Shown here piece after piece: positions 8,290-16,985 of a DNA stretch of 34,978 nucleotides (positions are counted from its first letter, which is position 1; every line of letters begins with the position of its first letter). The stretch is from positions 1 to 34,978 of the forward strand of contig CACMOJ010000018.1 in the NCBI GenBank assembly GCA_902615325.1, written 5' to 3'. The notes below the pieces were generated by a model. The model was not told the origin of the DNA. It did not search any database and saw only the letters and a program-made list of their open reading frames with translations. Source of the stretch: an uncultured SAR116 cluster alpha proteobacterium (GTDB lineage Bacteria > Pseudomonadota > Alphaproteobacteria > Puniceispirillales > Marisalimonadaceae). Both the position numbers and the translations under genes were made by a program.

Positions 8290-9483
8290 ATGCCAGATGA
8301 AAATAAATCAATAGAGACTTCAAACTTAGTTCAAGATGATACAAATTTGGAAATAAGATCTTCTGTATCTAAATTATGTCAAGATTTTCAAGGAGAATAT
8401 TGGAGAAACTTAGATAGAGAACAAGCTTATCCTACAGAATTTGTTCAATCGCTAACAGATTCAGGCTTTTTAAGTGTCTTAATACCTGAGCAGTACGGCG
8501 GTTCTGGTCTAGGAATAACATCAGCATCGGTTATTCTTGAAGAAATACATCATCAAGGATGTAATGCAGCAGCATGTCATGCCCAGATGTATACTATGGG
8601 AACTGTTTTAAGGCATGGTTCTGATAAACAGAAGAAAAAATATTTACCTGAAATAGCTAGTGGAAAATTAAGATTACAAGCATTTGGTGTAACAGAGCCT
8701 ACTAGCGGAACTGATACAACCAGTTTAAGAACTACTGCGACAAAAGATGGCGATGATTATATTATTAATGGACAAAAAATATGGACAAGTAGAGCTGAAC
8801 ATTCAGATCTAATGTTACTTTTGGCAAGAACCAAACCACTTAGTGAAGTTTCCAAAAAAACTGATGGGCTGTCTGTATTCTTATTAGATATGCAAAAAGC
8901 AAAAAGTAATGGTTTAACAATTAAACCAATAAGAACAATGATGAACCATTCAACAACTGAAGTTTTTTTCGATAACTTAAGAATACCTGCTGACAATTTG
9001 ATTGGTGAAGAAAACAAGGGTTTTAGATATATTTTGTCTGGTATGAATGCAGAAAGAATACTTATTGCAGCCGAGTGTATTGGTGATGCAAAGTGGTTTA
9101 CTAATAAATCAACACAATATGCAAATGATAGACAAATATTTGGAAGATCAATAGGTCAAAATCAAGGGATACAATTTCCAATAGCTAGAGCTTATGCACA
9201 AATGAGAGCAGCAGAATTAATGGTATATCATGCTGCAAAATTATACGATGATGGTAAACCAATAGGAGAAGAAGCTAACACAGCAAAACTTTTAGCGGCT
9301 GATGCGTCTTGGGCAGCTGCAGAAGCCTGTGTTCAAACTCATGGTGGTTTTGGTTTTGCAGAAGAGTATGATGTAGAAAGAAAATTTAGAGAAGCTAGAT
9401 TATATCAAGTTGCACCAATATCAACTAACTTAATACTATCATATCTTTCAGAACATGTTTTAGGGATGCAAAGATCATACTAA
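8290..9483 (+). CDS. acyl-CoA dehydrogenase family protein
   Basis: FAD-dependent acyl-CoA dehydrogenase that would introduce a 2,3 double bond into an acyl-CoA and pass electrons to ETF. It shows the N-terminal helical domain, the flavin and substrate strand motif FGVTEPTSGTDTTSLRT near 132-148, the beta domain with GQKIWTSRAEHSDL at about 161-174, and the C-terminal domain with QTHGGFGFAEEYDVERKFR. The MCAD catalytic glutamate position (YEGT) reads YQVAPIST here, without a glutamate. E255 in GMNAERIL instead matches the glutamate used by isovaleryl-CoA and long-chain enzymes, so activity is likely retained. This subgroup occurs widely in alpha- and betaproteobacteria with undefined substrate. 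It is monocistronic, and its stop abuts the convergent DUF4340 gene with no gap. Confidence 0.88.
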   Translation: MPDENKSIETSNLVQDDTNLEIRSSVSKLCQDFQGEYWRNLDREQAYPTEFVQSLTDSGFLSVLIPEQYGGSGLGITSASVILEEIHHQGCNAAACHAQMYTMGTVLRHGSDKQKKKYLPEIASGKLRLQAFGVTEPTSGTDTTSLRTTATKDGDDYIINGQKIWTSRAEHSDLMLLLARTKPLSEVSKKTDGLSVFLLDMQKAKSNGLTIKPIRTMMNHSTTEVFFDNLRIPADNLIGEENKGFRYILSGMNAERILIAAECIGDAKWFTNKSTQYANDRQIFGRSIGQNQGIQFPIARAYAQMRAAELMVYHAAKLYDDGKPIGEEANTAKLLAADASWAAAEACVQTHGGFGFAEEYDVERKFREARLYQVAPISTNLILSYLSEHVLGMQRSY

Positions 9484-10497
9484 TTACTTTTTAATTAAAT
9501 CTTTAATATTCCAATTGAAGATTACAGAAGTATTTATGTTTGCTAAAAATTGATAACCCTTGGTTTTTTTATTCAAATCTTTTGCCTCATTTGTAGTTTT
9601 AGGATTATTAGATTGAGCAGATATCTCAATCCAAGATTCTTTTGTGTCTTTTGATTTTTCTATGAATTTTAATATTATAATAAGACCATCTTTAAATTCA
9701 TAAGAAATAATATTATTATTATTCTTTTTAATTTTATTTACTTTTCTAACATCATAGAAATAAAAGGCATCAATTACTTCAGCTACTTGCTTTAGTTTCT
9801 CTTCGTCAATTTTTAAATCTGGATTATTTTTTAAGAATAGTTTTTTATCTTTTGATTCAATTTCAAAAATAGTTTTCTTTCTTTTAACGGAAATTGAAGA
9901 AAGTTTATCTTGATCTAATTTAAGTAATAAACTGTTAAACCAATCCGATTTCCCTGAAGGCATTCTTAATGCCCCTTTTAATAAATATGCTTGATCATCT
10001 TTATCATAACGAGCAAATTGACCACCGCTTATTCCTCCTACAGTATTATCGATTTTGCCTAACAAAATAGATTTAAAAACCTTTTGATCTTTTGTAAAAA
10101 AAGTTATTTTTGTTGCAGGCTCGTTATCATCATTATTTTCTTTGAATTTATCAATAGCTACCAAACTCAATTCATTATGTCTTTCAGGATTGTTTGTTTT
10201 CTTTTCTTCGATTTTTAATAAAGATAAACTTGTTATGAAACTTTCCCAAACACCTGCTTTGAAAGGATAACCAGACGTTTCACTGAATGAATTATTCTTA
10301 TTAATTAATTCCATATTAAGGTCTCTTCCTGTAATTTTTATTTTTTGTATATCGTTTAATTTAGAGGGAAGATTTTCAATAAAAGTATTACCTCGTTCTG
10401 AAAAAAGATTTGAGTCTTTGTTTTTTAATACAGAATAGGATGCCAATCCAAAGAAAATTGCAGTTACAATTAATAGTTTAGTAAAATTGCTTTTCAT
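9484..10497 (-). CDS. DUF4340 domain-containing protein of the Gld-type ABC cassette
   Basis: Last gene of a four-gene unit. The N-terminus (residues 7-25) is one hydrophobic signal anchor, and the remaining roughly 310 residues are a Lys/Asn-rich, probably periplasmic domain. The pattern of the repeated segments (KITGRDLNMELINK, then KITFFTKDQKVFKSILLGK, then GGQFARYDKDDQAYLL and the following DWFNSLLLKLDQDKLSSISV) is that of DUF4340 proteins. These commonly sit directly after GldG-like genes. The gene follows the GldG-like gene after 20 bases with an AAGGA ribosome-binding site. It probably works at the membrane with the GldG-like partner and the ABC transporter. Its biochemical function is unknown. 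Confidence 0.75.
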   Translation of the reverse strand: MKSNFTKLLIVTAIFFGLASYSVLKNKDSNLFSERGNTFIENLPSKLNDIQKIKITGRDLNMELINKNNSFSETSGYPFKAGVWESFITSLSLLKIEEKKTNNPERHNELSLVAIDKFKENNDDNEPATKITFFTKDQKVFKSILLGKIDNTVGGISGGQFARYDKDDQAYLLKGALRMPSGKSDWFNSLLLKLDQDKLSSISVKRKKTIFEIESKDKKLFLKNNPDLKIDEEKLKQVAEVIDAFYFYDVRKVNKIKKNNNNIISYEFKDGLIIILKFIEKSKDTKESWIEISAQSNNPKTTNEAKDLNKKTKGYQFLANINTSVIFNWNIKDLIKK

Positions 10498-10517
10498 AAA
10501 ATATAATTCCTTAAATT

Positions 10518-12353
10518 TTAATGTATTATCTTCTTTGGTTTAGGTCTTCTAATAGCAATAATAAGTGCTAATCCAGCAATTAAAATTGGTATCAAGCCTA
10601 TATTGATGAACATAATTTTTGTTTTTAAATTATCAACATCACTTCTTAACTGAAACTTAACATTTCTAAGTTCAGCCCTTGTAGTCATCATTTCTGATTT
10701 AAACCCATCTATTGCTTTAATTGTTTCAGGAGAAATTACATCATTTTCATTATTATTTTTCTTAGTAAGACTTTGAATCTTATTTTCCATTTTTTCAAGT
10801 TTGGATACTAATTCTCTTTCCTTGCTTAGGAACTTTTCTTCAGCAGATTTTTCTAGTTCAACTATTTTAGTAAATGGTTTCCAAGAAATTCCCTTACCTC
10901 TTATTTCAGATAGAAATGACCCACCAATCATGTTTTCAACTACATTTAAAACAAAATCACCATTATTTGCAAAAGCAGAAACAATTTCCTGCCCAAGTAA
11001 ATTTTGTTTTGTCAGCCAATTTCTATCCATTAACATGTCTGCATCACTTACTATGAGAATATTGGACATTTCAGATGATTTTTTGAGTCCAGTTTTCTTT
11101 TTCACGCCTTTTGGGAAAGCTGAATTTAGGTTATCTCTTAACCAACCAGATATTATGATTTTCTTGTTATCAGTTTTTAAATCTTTTATTAAATCTCTAG
11201 GATCAGATTTTGAATCGCCTGCTTTGTCTGAATCAACAAAACCAGATAATTCACTAGACGTAATAAGTGGATCAAATTTTATTCCATCTTTAGGGTTTAA
11301 ACCACCAGCGTTTGTAAAAATTATATTAGATAGTTGCGCTAGTACACCGTCATTCTGATTAAGCCCCTCATCAGTTATTTGTATCCAAGGATAGTTTGAA
11401 ACTTCAACTTCTCGACCTTTAATATTTCTGACAGTTCTTAGGGCATATTTTTTATCAGCGATAGATTTTTTGTTATTAAAAATAATTCCCCAAGTATCTA
11501 ATAATTTTTTTAAATCAGAACGAGGATTTAAAGCAGGCATTCCAGGATTAATACTTACTTCTGTTTCAGCATAAGGATCTAAAAATATTAATGTTGAACC
11601 ACCTTTTAACACCCACTGTTCTATCATGAAAAGAGTTTCATCAGGGTAATATTTTGGGTTAATGAGCATTAAAACTTTTGTATTTTCTGGGAGTTCTGAT
11701 GCATTGTCTTTAACAAATTCCACATCAAATAGTGATTTCATTTGTGTTAAAACTTGCTGTTCAGGTTTTCCTATTCTTGAATTAGCTTCTAAACCAAGGT
11801 TATCAATTATACTGATTTTTGGTTTTTTTGTTTGTGCCAATTCAGCGATTAATCTTGTTAAATCATATTCTAAAAATGGTTCTCTTTCAGGAGAGAAAAC
11901 ATTAATGTTTTTTTGCCCAGTCGTCGAATTTGTAGCAGCTAGTCCAAAATACAGTGGATCATTATTATTCGATCCTCCAAAAGGACTAATACCCATACCT
12001 ACTGCTCTATCTTCTTGATCAGAAAATGGTTTAGGGTCAATAATTTCTAGAGTAATTTTACCTTCAGACATGTTTGTGTATGAATAAAGTAAAGATTCTA
12101 CTCTGTTGGCGTAAGTAGATAATTGAGGAGCAATTTCTACAAGTGTACTAGACATGAATAGCCTTAAATGGATTGGTTCATCAATACTCTTCAGAAATTT
12201 TTTTGTTCCTGAACTTATTGTGTAAAGGTTATTTCGTGTAGTGTCTAAACTAATTCTGTTAAAAGTATTATTAGAAAAAATATTTAAACTAAAGAAACAA
12301 ATTATAGATAAAAATATAGATAATTTTAAGATATTATTTTTTGAAATTTTCAT
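10518..12353 (-). CDS. GldG-like ABC transporter auxiliary protein
   Basis: Membrane-anchored protein of 611 aa related to GldG and the ABC-type uncharacterised transport (ABC_transp_aux) family. An N-terminal transmembrane helix is at 8-28. The segment RISLDTTRNNLYTISSGTKK at 33-52 is the typical start of the periplasmic domain, followed by the IHLRLFMSS strand. KPKISIIDNLGL and the later WVLKGGSTLIFLDPY are characteristic. A charged region at about 495-575 is predicted to form a coiled coil, and a second transmembrane helix (INIGLIPILIAGLALIIAI) near the C-terminus is followed by a basic tail. It starts one base after the permease stop, so it is translated with it. It probably acts as an accessory subunit sensing or scaffolding the ABC-2 transporter; the substrate is unknown. 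Confidence 0.82.
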   Translation of the reverse strand: MKISKNNILKLSIFLSIICFFSLNIFSNNTFNRISLDTTRNNLYTISSGTKKFLKSIDEPIHLRLFMSSTLVEIAPQLSTYANRVESLLYSYTNMSEGKITLEIIDPKPFSDQEDRAVGMGISPFGGSNNNDPLYFGLAATNSTTGQKNINVFSPEREPFLEYDLTRLIAELAQTKKPKISIIDNLGLEANSRIGKPEQQVLTQMKSLFDVEFVKDNASELPENTKVLMLINPKYYPDETLFMIEQWVLKGGSTLIFLDPYAETEVSINPGMPALNPRSDLKKLLDTWGIIFNNKKSIADKKYALRTVRNIKGREVEVSNYPWIQITDEGLNQNDGVLAQLSNIIFTNAGGLNPKDGIKFDPLITSSELSGFVDSDKAGDSKSDPRDLIKDLKTDNKKIIISGWLRDNLNSAFPKGVKKKTGLKKSSEMSNILIVSDADMLMDRNWLTKQNLLGQEIVSAFANNGDFVLNVVENMIGGSFLSEIRGKGISWKPFTKIVELEKSAEEKFLSKERELVSKLEKMENKIQSLTKKNNNENDVISPETIKAIDGFKSEMMTTRAELRNVKFQLRSDVDNLKTKIMFINIGLIPILIAGLALIIAIRRPKPKKIIH

Positions 12354-12354
12354 G

Positions 12355-13101
12355 TTAATCAGCTTTTTTTAATTGAACTAAAAAGATATTGATAGATATA
12401 CAAATCATAATCATAGAAATAAAAAAGATAAAAGTCGTTAAGTCTAGAACACCATATTGAATTCTCTTAAAATGAGATAAAAAAGAAAAAGACTGGATAA
12501 CCTCAGTAAACCATAAAGGCGCCCATGATCTTACACTAGCCAAAACAAGTCCAAATCCAGCCATAACCATAATGAAACAGCTGATTGTTGAAACAATAAA
12601 GGCTATTACTTGATTTTTTGTTAACATTGAAAGACAAGATGTTAAGGATAAAAAACATCCCGCCATTAACCAGCTCCCTAAGTAAGAAATAAAAATGACA
12701 CCGTTATCAGGTTCACCTAAATAATTTACAGTTATCCATATTGGAATTGTCATTATTATAGCTAATAGTGTAAAAAACCAACTAGCTAAAAATTTACCAA
12801 GTACTAATTGAGAGTTAGTCACTGGTAATGTCATTAATAATTCAATAGTACCAGACTTTCTTTCTTCTGCCCATAATCTCATTCCAATGGCAGGCATAAG
12901 AACTAAAAAAAGCCATGGATGCCATACAAAAAAAGAATTTAAATCAGCTTGTCCTCTCTGAAAAAATTGTCCCATAAAAAAAGTCATTCCTGCTGATAAT
13001 GCTAAAAATACAAGAAGAAAGATTGAAGCTAGAGGTGTTCTGAAATAACCAGTAAATTCCCTATTAAAAATGATCATTAATTTTTCAAAATAAAGTTTCA
13101 T
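12355..13101 (-). CDS. ABC-2 type permease (GldF/NosY-like)
   Basis: Integral membrane subunit of an ABC-2 transporter, 248 aa with about six transmembrane helices. The cytoplasmic segment WAEERKSGTIELLMTLPVT at about 77-95 is the hallmark ABC-2 motif (ExRxxGTxE...PV) that contacts the ATPase. It starts 7 bases after the ATPase stop with an AGGAAAA ribosome-binding site, and one base separates it from the GldG-like gene, so the order is ATPase-permease-GldG-DUF4340. The set matches GldA-GldF-GldG of Bacteroidetes gliding bacteria. In this organism no other gliding gene is visible, so an envelope or secretion function is more plausible than motility. That is inference. Confidence 0.87.
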   Translation of the reverse strand: MKLYFEKLMIIFNREFTGYFRTPLASIFLLVFLALSAGMTFFMGQFFQRGQADLNSFFVWHPWLFLVLMPAIGMRLWAEERKSGTIELLMTLPVTNSQLVLGKFLASWFFTLLAIIMTIPIWITVNYLGEPDNGVIFISYLGSWLMAGCFLSLTSCLSMLTKNQVIAFIVSTISCFIMVMAGFGLVLASVRSWAPLWFTEVIQSFSFLSHFKRIQYGVLDLTTFIFFISMIMICISINIFLVQLKKAD

Positions 13102-13108
13102 GATTTTC

Positions 13109-13822
13109 CTATTTTGTGATTTTTCTGAATATTGAATCTAAATTTTCTTTTTTATTCTTTAATATGTCTTTTGTATCTTTATTTAAGAGTACTTTCCCTG
13201 AAGAAATTATGATAGTCCTAGAACATACAGCTTCAACTTCTTCGAGAATATGAGTTGAAATAATAATTCCTTTATTTTTAGAGATTGATTTAATTAGTTT
13301 TCTCATTTCAAATTTTTGATTTGGGTCTAATCCATCCGTTGGCTCATCTAATATTAAGATATTAGGATCGTGTATTAGAGCCTGCGCTATTCCTACTCTT
13401 CTTTTGTAACCTTTTGATAGTGTTTCAATTATTTGATTTTGCACTTCATAAAGATTTATATCTTTAAGCATTATTTCCAATCTTTTTTCAAGAAGTTCAT
13501 CTGTTAGACCTCTCATTTTACCTACAAAAAATAAAAATGATTTGACAGTCATATCAGAATAGGATGGAGCGCCTTCTGGGAGATAGCCGATAATAGATTT
13601 GGCATTTATTGGATCTTTTGAGAGATCAAATTTTTTAATTTCTATTGATCCAGAATCAGCTTCTAGAAACCCAGTGAGCATTTTCATTGTTGTTGACTTT
13701 CCAGCGCCGTTTGGTCCAAGAAATCCAATGACTTCCCCAACATTTAATGAAATACTGATATCTGAAACAGCATCTATATTCCCAAATGACTTATATAAAT
13801 TTTTTGCTTCTAGTAATTTCAA
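13109..13822 (-). CDS. ABC transporter ATP-binding protein (GldA-like)
   Basis: ATPase subunit of the Gld-type ABC-2 system, 237 aa. Walker A is GPNGAGKST at 36-44. The Q loop is GYLPEGAPSY near 78-87. The signature reads LSKGYKRRVGIAQAL instead of LSGGQ, as is common in the GldA/NosF branch. Walker B is ILILDEPTDGLDP, and the switch His is in ISTHILEEV. The start is the TTG at 13822: GAGGA at 13831-13827 on the minus strand lies four bases before it, and the protein begins at the usual strand MKLLEAKNLYKSFG. The 70-base gap to the upstream amidase suggests a separate promoter, though I see no strong one. It heads the four-gene unit. Confidence 0.9.
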   Translation of the reverse strand: MKLLEAKNLYKSFGNIDAVSDISISLNVGEVIGFLGPNGAGKSTTMKMLTGFLEADSGSIEIKKFDLSKDPINAKSIIGYLPEGAPSYSDMTVKSFLFFVGKMRGLTDELLEKRLEIMLKDINLYEVQNQIIETLSKGYKRRVGIAQALIHDPNILILDEPTDGLDPNQKFEMRKLIKSISKNKGIIISTHILEEVEAVCSRTIIISSGKVLLNKDTKDILKNKKENLDSIFRKITK

Positions 13823-13892
13823 TATATCCTCGAAAGAAGTTGAGATTTATGAAATATTTAATAAAATTTAATTTTTTTTCAAGACAAATAAA

Positions 13893-15302
13893 TTAAAAAT
13901 TATCTAAATTTGGAAACTCCGGGTAACCAAATTCTTTTTCAAGAGCAATCCCTATTTCTATCGCTTTGCTGTCATTTCCATTTGCACATAAAACTTGTAG
14001 ACCTACGGGTAAGCAAGTATCACTTTTGTAGTCACTACAAAATTTTTGTATAGGATAACTTATACCACATAAGTTAAATAAGTTGCCTGGTTGCGTGTTG
14101 GCAGAGGAAAGTAAACTTCTTTCATGAAGTTTTCCGTTGATTTCACAATCTTCAACTTTCATAGCTCTCATTACTGTAGTTGGAGAAATTAAAGCATCAT
14201 AATCTTTGAAAAAGTCTGAAGCCATTATTTCTAATTCTTTTAATCTATTTTTGAATTTTAAATAGTCTGCCGATTTAACATCTAATCCTACCTTAGCTCT
14301 TTTAGCTGTAACAGGATCCATATTATCGCAATTCTCTAAAAACCTTTTTTCTCCAAAAGCATAGATAATTTCTGATCCTACTATTGGAGGGAAGAGATTA
14401 ACTCTTTCTAAAGCTTCAGGAATATCTAGTTCAGTTAAGGAGGCTCCTTTTCCTTTTAATTTTTCACAAATTTTTTCATAGGCATTTTGAACTTCTTCAT
14501 CTAGGTCATCAGTGAAAGGCTTACCTAATTTTGCCAACCTAAGATTATTAAGATGAATGGATCCTAAATTTCTCGTCACACCAGATCCATAAGTTTCAAA
14601 TATAATTTTAATATCTTCGAATGACCTTGCCAATGGTCCTGGTGTGTCAAGTGTAGGTGAAAGTGGAAAAATACCATCAGTAGGCCAAATATCCTTTGTT
14701 GTTTTTAAACCAGCTATGCCCGTTAATGATGCAGGTATTCTTACGGATCCCCCGGTATCGGTGCCAATTGCAAAAGGTACTAAACCAGATGCAACTGCGA
14801 CTGCAGAGCCACTACTTGATCCACCTGGAATTCTATGAGTTTCAAAATCCCAGGGGTTCCATGGAGTTCCTCTATGTTTATTTAGGCCAGTTGCTCCCAG
14901 TGCAAATTCGACTGTATGCGTTTTTCCTATAACAACGCATCCTAATTCTTTAAGTCTTTTTACAAGACTTCCCTCTTTACCAGTAATGTCATCGGAATTA
15001 ACTACAGATCCGTTTGTTGTCGGCATGTTATTAACAGAACAAATGTCCTTAATTGCTACTGGTAATCCCATTAAAGGACCTAGATCAACTCCAGATCTTA
15101 ATAATTTATCGATAGCAATTGCGTTATCAATAGCTATTTTTTCATCAATGTAAATAAAAGCATTCAATTTATCATTTACTGCTTTTATTCTATTTAAATA
15201 AGCCGTGACAATTTGCTTACAACTAATTTCACCTTTTCTTATTTTTTTAGCAAAAGAATTTATACTTATGTTTAATAATGGGTCACTAGGTAAGTTAGAC
15301 AA
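13893..15302 (-). CDS. amidase signature (AS) family amidase
   Basis: Serine amidase of 469 aa that hydrolyses an amide bond through a Ser-cisSer-Lys triad. The lysine is K85 in PVAIKDIC. The cis-serine is S163 in PGGSSSGSAVAVASG. The nucleophile is S186 in TDTGGSVRIP. The C-terminal part carries QPGNLFNLCGISYP and LPVGLQVLC, typical of the family. No signal peptide is seen, so it is cytoplasmic. The start is TTG at 15302, with AAAGGAG at 15315-15309 on the minus strand six bases upstream, overlapping the stop of the previous gene. The gene therefore follows the small anchored protein in one operon. No gatC or gatB lies near, so it is probably a stand-alone amidase (for example of carboxamides or aryl amides) rather than GatA. 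Confidence 0.87.
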   Translation of the reverse strand: MSNLPSDPLLNISINSFAKKIRKGEISCKQIVTAYLNRIKAVNDKLNAFIYIDEKIAIDNAIAIDKLLRSGVDLGPLMGLPVAIKDICSVNNMPTTNGSVVNSDDITGKEGSLVKRLKELGCVVIGKTHTVEFALGATGLNKHRGTPWNPWDFETHRIPGGSSSGSAVAVASGLVPFAIGTDTGGSVRIPASLTGIAGLKTTKDIWPTDGIFPLSPTLDTPGPLARSFEDIKIIFETYGSGVTRNLGSIHLNNLRLAKLGKPFTDDLDEEVQNAYEKICEKLKGKGASLTELDIPEALERVNLFPPIVGSEIIYAFGEKRFLENCDNMDPVTAKRAKVGLDVKSADYLKFKNRLKELEIMASDFFKDYDALISPTTVMRAMKVEDCEINGKLHERSLLSSANTQPGNLFNLCGISYPIQKFCSDYKSDTCLPVGLQVLCANGNDSKAIEIGIALEKEFGYPEFPNLDNF

Positions 15303-15308
15303 TAATAT

Positions 15309-15315
15309 CTCCTTT
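15309..15315 (-). promoter_or_regulatory. ribosome-binding site deciding the TTG start of the amidase gene
   Basis: AAAGGAG on the minus strand ends six bases before TTG 15302-15300 and overlaps the TAA of the upstream gene. No ATG or GTG is equally well placed, so TTG initiation and coupling with the upstream gene are likely. Confidence 0.75.
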
Positions 15316-15713
15316 TAATTTTTAAATTGATCTTTCATTGATTTAAATATCCCTTTAAGTCTTGGTGAAGTAGTACAATCCGCTTCAAGAATAACATTTT
15401 CTTTCACATCAACAAACATTCCGTCATATCTAATGGCTGGATATTTCGGATTTGCTCTTAGTTGAAGTTTTCTGTCTGACCTTAATCTTAGTCTTGCAAT
15501 TTTATTTCTAAAAGGAACTATTATATCAGTACCTGGTACAGCTACAACAAATGAGTCATCGTTCAGTGAACATTTATTATCTAATTTTACAGTAACAGAT
15601 ATCATTTTAACTTCTTTAAAAGCATCACGTACATTTGGCATTCCAAACCATATCATTGCAAAAATAAATAATACTCCTAAAATACCAATAAGAATTTTTG
15701 CTATCATTTTCAT
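15315..15713 (-). CDS. uncharacterised membrane-anchored protein
   Basis: I do not recognise this 132-aa protein. Residues 4-24 (from IAKILIGILGVLFIFAMIWF) form one hydrophobic anchor, so residues 25-132 are probably periplasmic. The outer domain is beta-rich by eye, basic, and has just two cysteines (C48 in DNKCSLND and C113 in EADCTTSP) that could form a disulfide. No enzymatic motif is visible. The start could be M1 (15713) or M3 (15707). Neither has a ribosome-binding site, and a TATAAT on the minus strand at 15727-15722 would give a very short leader. It is followed after 12 bases by the amidase, whose ribosome-binding site overlaps its stop, so the two are co-translated. A functional link to the amidase is only suggested by position. 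Confidence 0.7.
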   Translation of the reverse strand: MKMIAKILIGILGVLFIFAMIWFGMPNVRDAFKEVKMISVTVKLDNKCSLNDDSFVVAVPGTDIIVPFRNKIARLRLRSDRKLQLRANPKYPAIRYDGMFVDVKENVILEADCTTSPRLKGIFKSMKDQFKN

Positions 15714-15800
15714 TATAATTTATTATACACATAAATGCGTAAAAATAATTAATAAACCGTGAATATAAAATAAACTTATATATATTTGAATTAATACATT

Positions 15801-16985
15801 ATGTCAGAATTTGAACGGATAAATAGACTACCAACTTACGTTTTTCAAGAAGTAAACGACTTAAAAGCAAAGTTGAGGCATAAAGGGAAAGATATTATTG
15901 ATTTTGGTATGGGTAACCCTGATATGCCTACACCAGATCATATACGTGAAAAACTCAAAGAAACTGTTAACAAACCTGGAACAGGACGATATTCTACAAG
16001 TAGAGGAATACCAGGGTTAAGAAAAGCACAAGTTTCTTATTACGAACGAAGATTTGGTGTTAAATTAGATCCAGATAAGGAAGTCGTAGTTACTCTTGGA
16101 TCTAAAGAAGGATTAGCTAATCTTGCACAAGCAATTACATCTCCAGGTGATATAATACTATCACCTAATCCTTCATATCCAATTCATCCATATGGATTTA
16201 TTATCGCTGGAGCATCATTAAGGCATTTACCAGCAATGGAAGATGGACAATTTAATCAAGAATTATTTTTAGAAAAATTAGATAGAGCTATTAGACATTC
16301 AATACCTTCTCCAAAAGCAGTGATTGTATCTTTTCCATCCAATCCAACTGCACAGATTGTTGATTTGGGTTTTTATGAAGAAGTTGTAAAAATAGGATTG
16401 AAATATAATACGTTTATTTTATCTGACCTAGCTTATGCAGAAATCTATTTTGGTAACAATCCTCCACCTTCTATTTTACAAGTTAAAAATTCTAAGAAAA
16501 TTTGTGTAGAATTTACATCCATGTCTAAAACGTATGCTATGGCAGGCTGGAGAATTGGATTTGCTGTAGGAAATAAAAATCTAATTGCTGCCTTAACTAA
16601 AATTAAATCTTATCTTGATTATGGTGCTTTTACTCCGGTTCAAGTTGCAGCGGCTACTGCTCTAAATGGTCCTCAACATTGTGTTGAAAATATTAGAAAT
16701 ACCTACAAGTCTAGAAGAGATACTTTGATAAAATCCATGTCTAGAAGTGGATGGGAAATTCCAAAACCGGAAGCAAGTATGTTTGCTTGGGCACCAATCC
16801 CAAAAAAATACGAAAAAAAAGGATCTTTGGCATTTTCTAAAGATTTAATGTTAAAGGCAAGCGTGGCCGTTGCTCCCGGAATCGCTTTTGGAGAATATGG
16901 AGAAGGTTTTGTAAGAATTGGTCTTGTAGAAAATGAACATAGAATAAGACAAGCAGCCAAAAATATAAAAAAACTTCTAGCGTAA
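15801..16985 (+). CDS. alaC: alanine/glutamate-pyruvate aminotransferase AlaC-like (class I PLP)
   Basis: PLP-dependent class I/II aminotransferase, 394 aa, closely following E. coli AlaC along its length: the N-terminal INRLPTYVFQEVNDLK, then DIIDFGMGNPDMPTP, GRYSTSRGIPGLR, LGSKEGLA, PNPSYPIHPYGFIIAGA and SFPSNPTAQ are all shared landmarks. D209 and Y212 contact the cofactor, and K243 in SMSKTYAMAGWRIG is the Schiff-base lysine. It would make alanine from pyruvate with glutamate as donor; related LL-diaminopimelate and aspartate aminotransferases are the main alternatives. In many alphaproteobacteria alaC precedes hom, but here it is a single gene. It overlaps the convergent flavoprotein gene by nine bases. 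Confidence 0.9.
   Translation: MSEFERINRLPTYVFQEVNDLKAKLRHKGKDIIDFGMGNPDMPTPDHIREKLKETVNKPGTGRYSTSRGIPGLRKAQVSYYERRFGVKLDPDKEVVVTLGSKEGLANLAQAITSPGDIILSPNPSYPIHPYGFIIAGASLRHLPAMEDGQFNQELFLEKLDRAIRHSIPSPKAVIVSFPSNPTAQIVDLGFYEEVVKIGLKYNTFILSDLAYAEIYFGNNPPPSILQVKNSKKICVEFTSMSKTYAMAGWRIGFAVGNKNLIAALTKIKSYLDYGAFTPVQVAAATALNGPQHCVENIRNTYKSRRDTLIKSMSRSGWEIPKPEASMFAWAPIPKKYEKKGSLAFSKDLMLKASVAVAPGIAFGEYGEGFVRIGLVENEHRIRQAAKNIKKLLA

Noticed and set aside
10801-11358. Open frame of 185 codons on the plus strand opposite the GldG-like gene
   Set aside because: It lies wholly within a well-supported gene, is Ser/Phe-rich as expected for an antisense shadow, and shows no family motif or ribosome-binding site.
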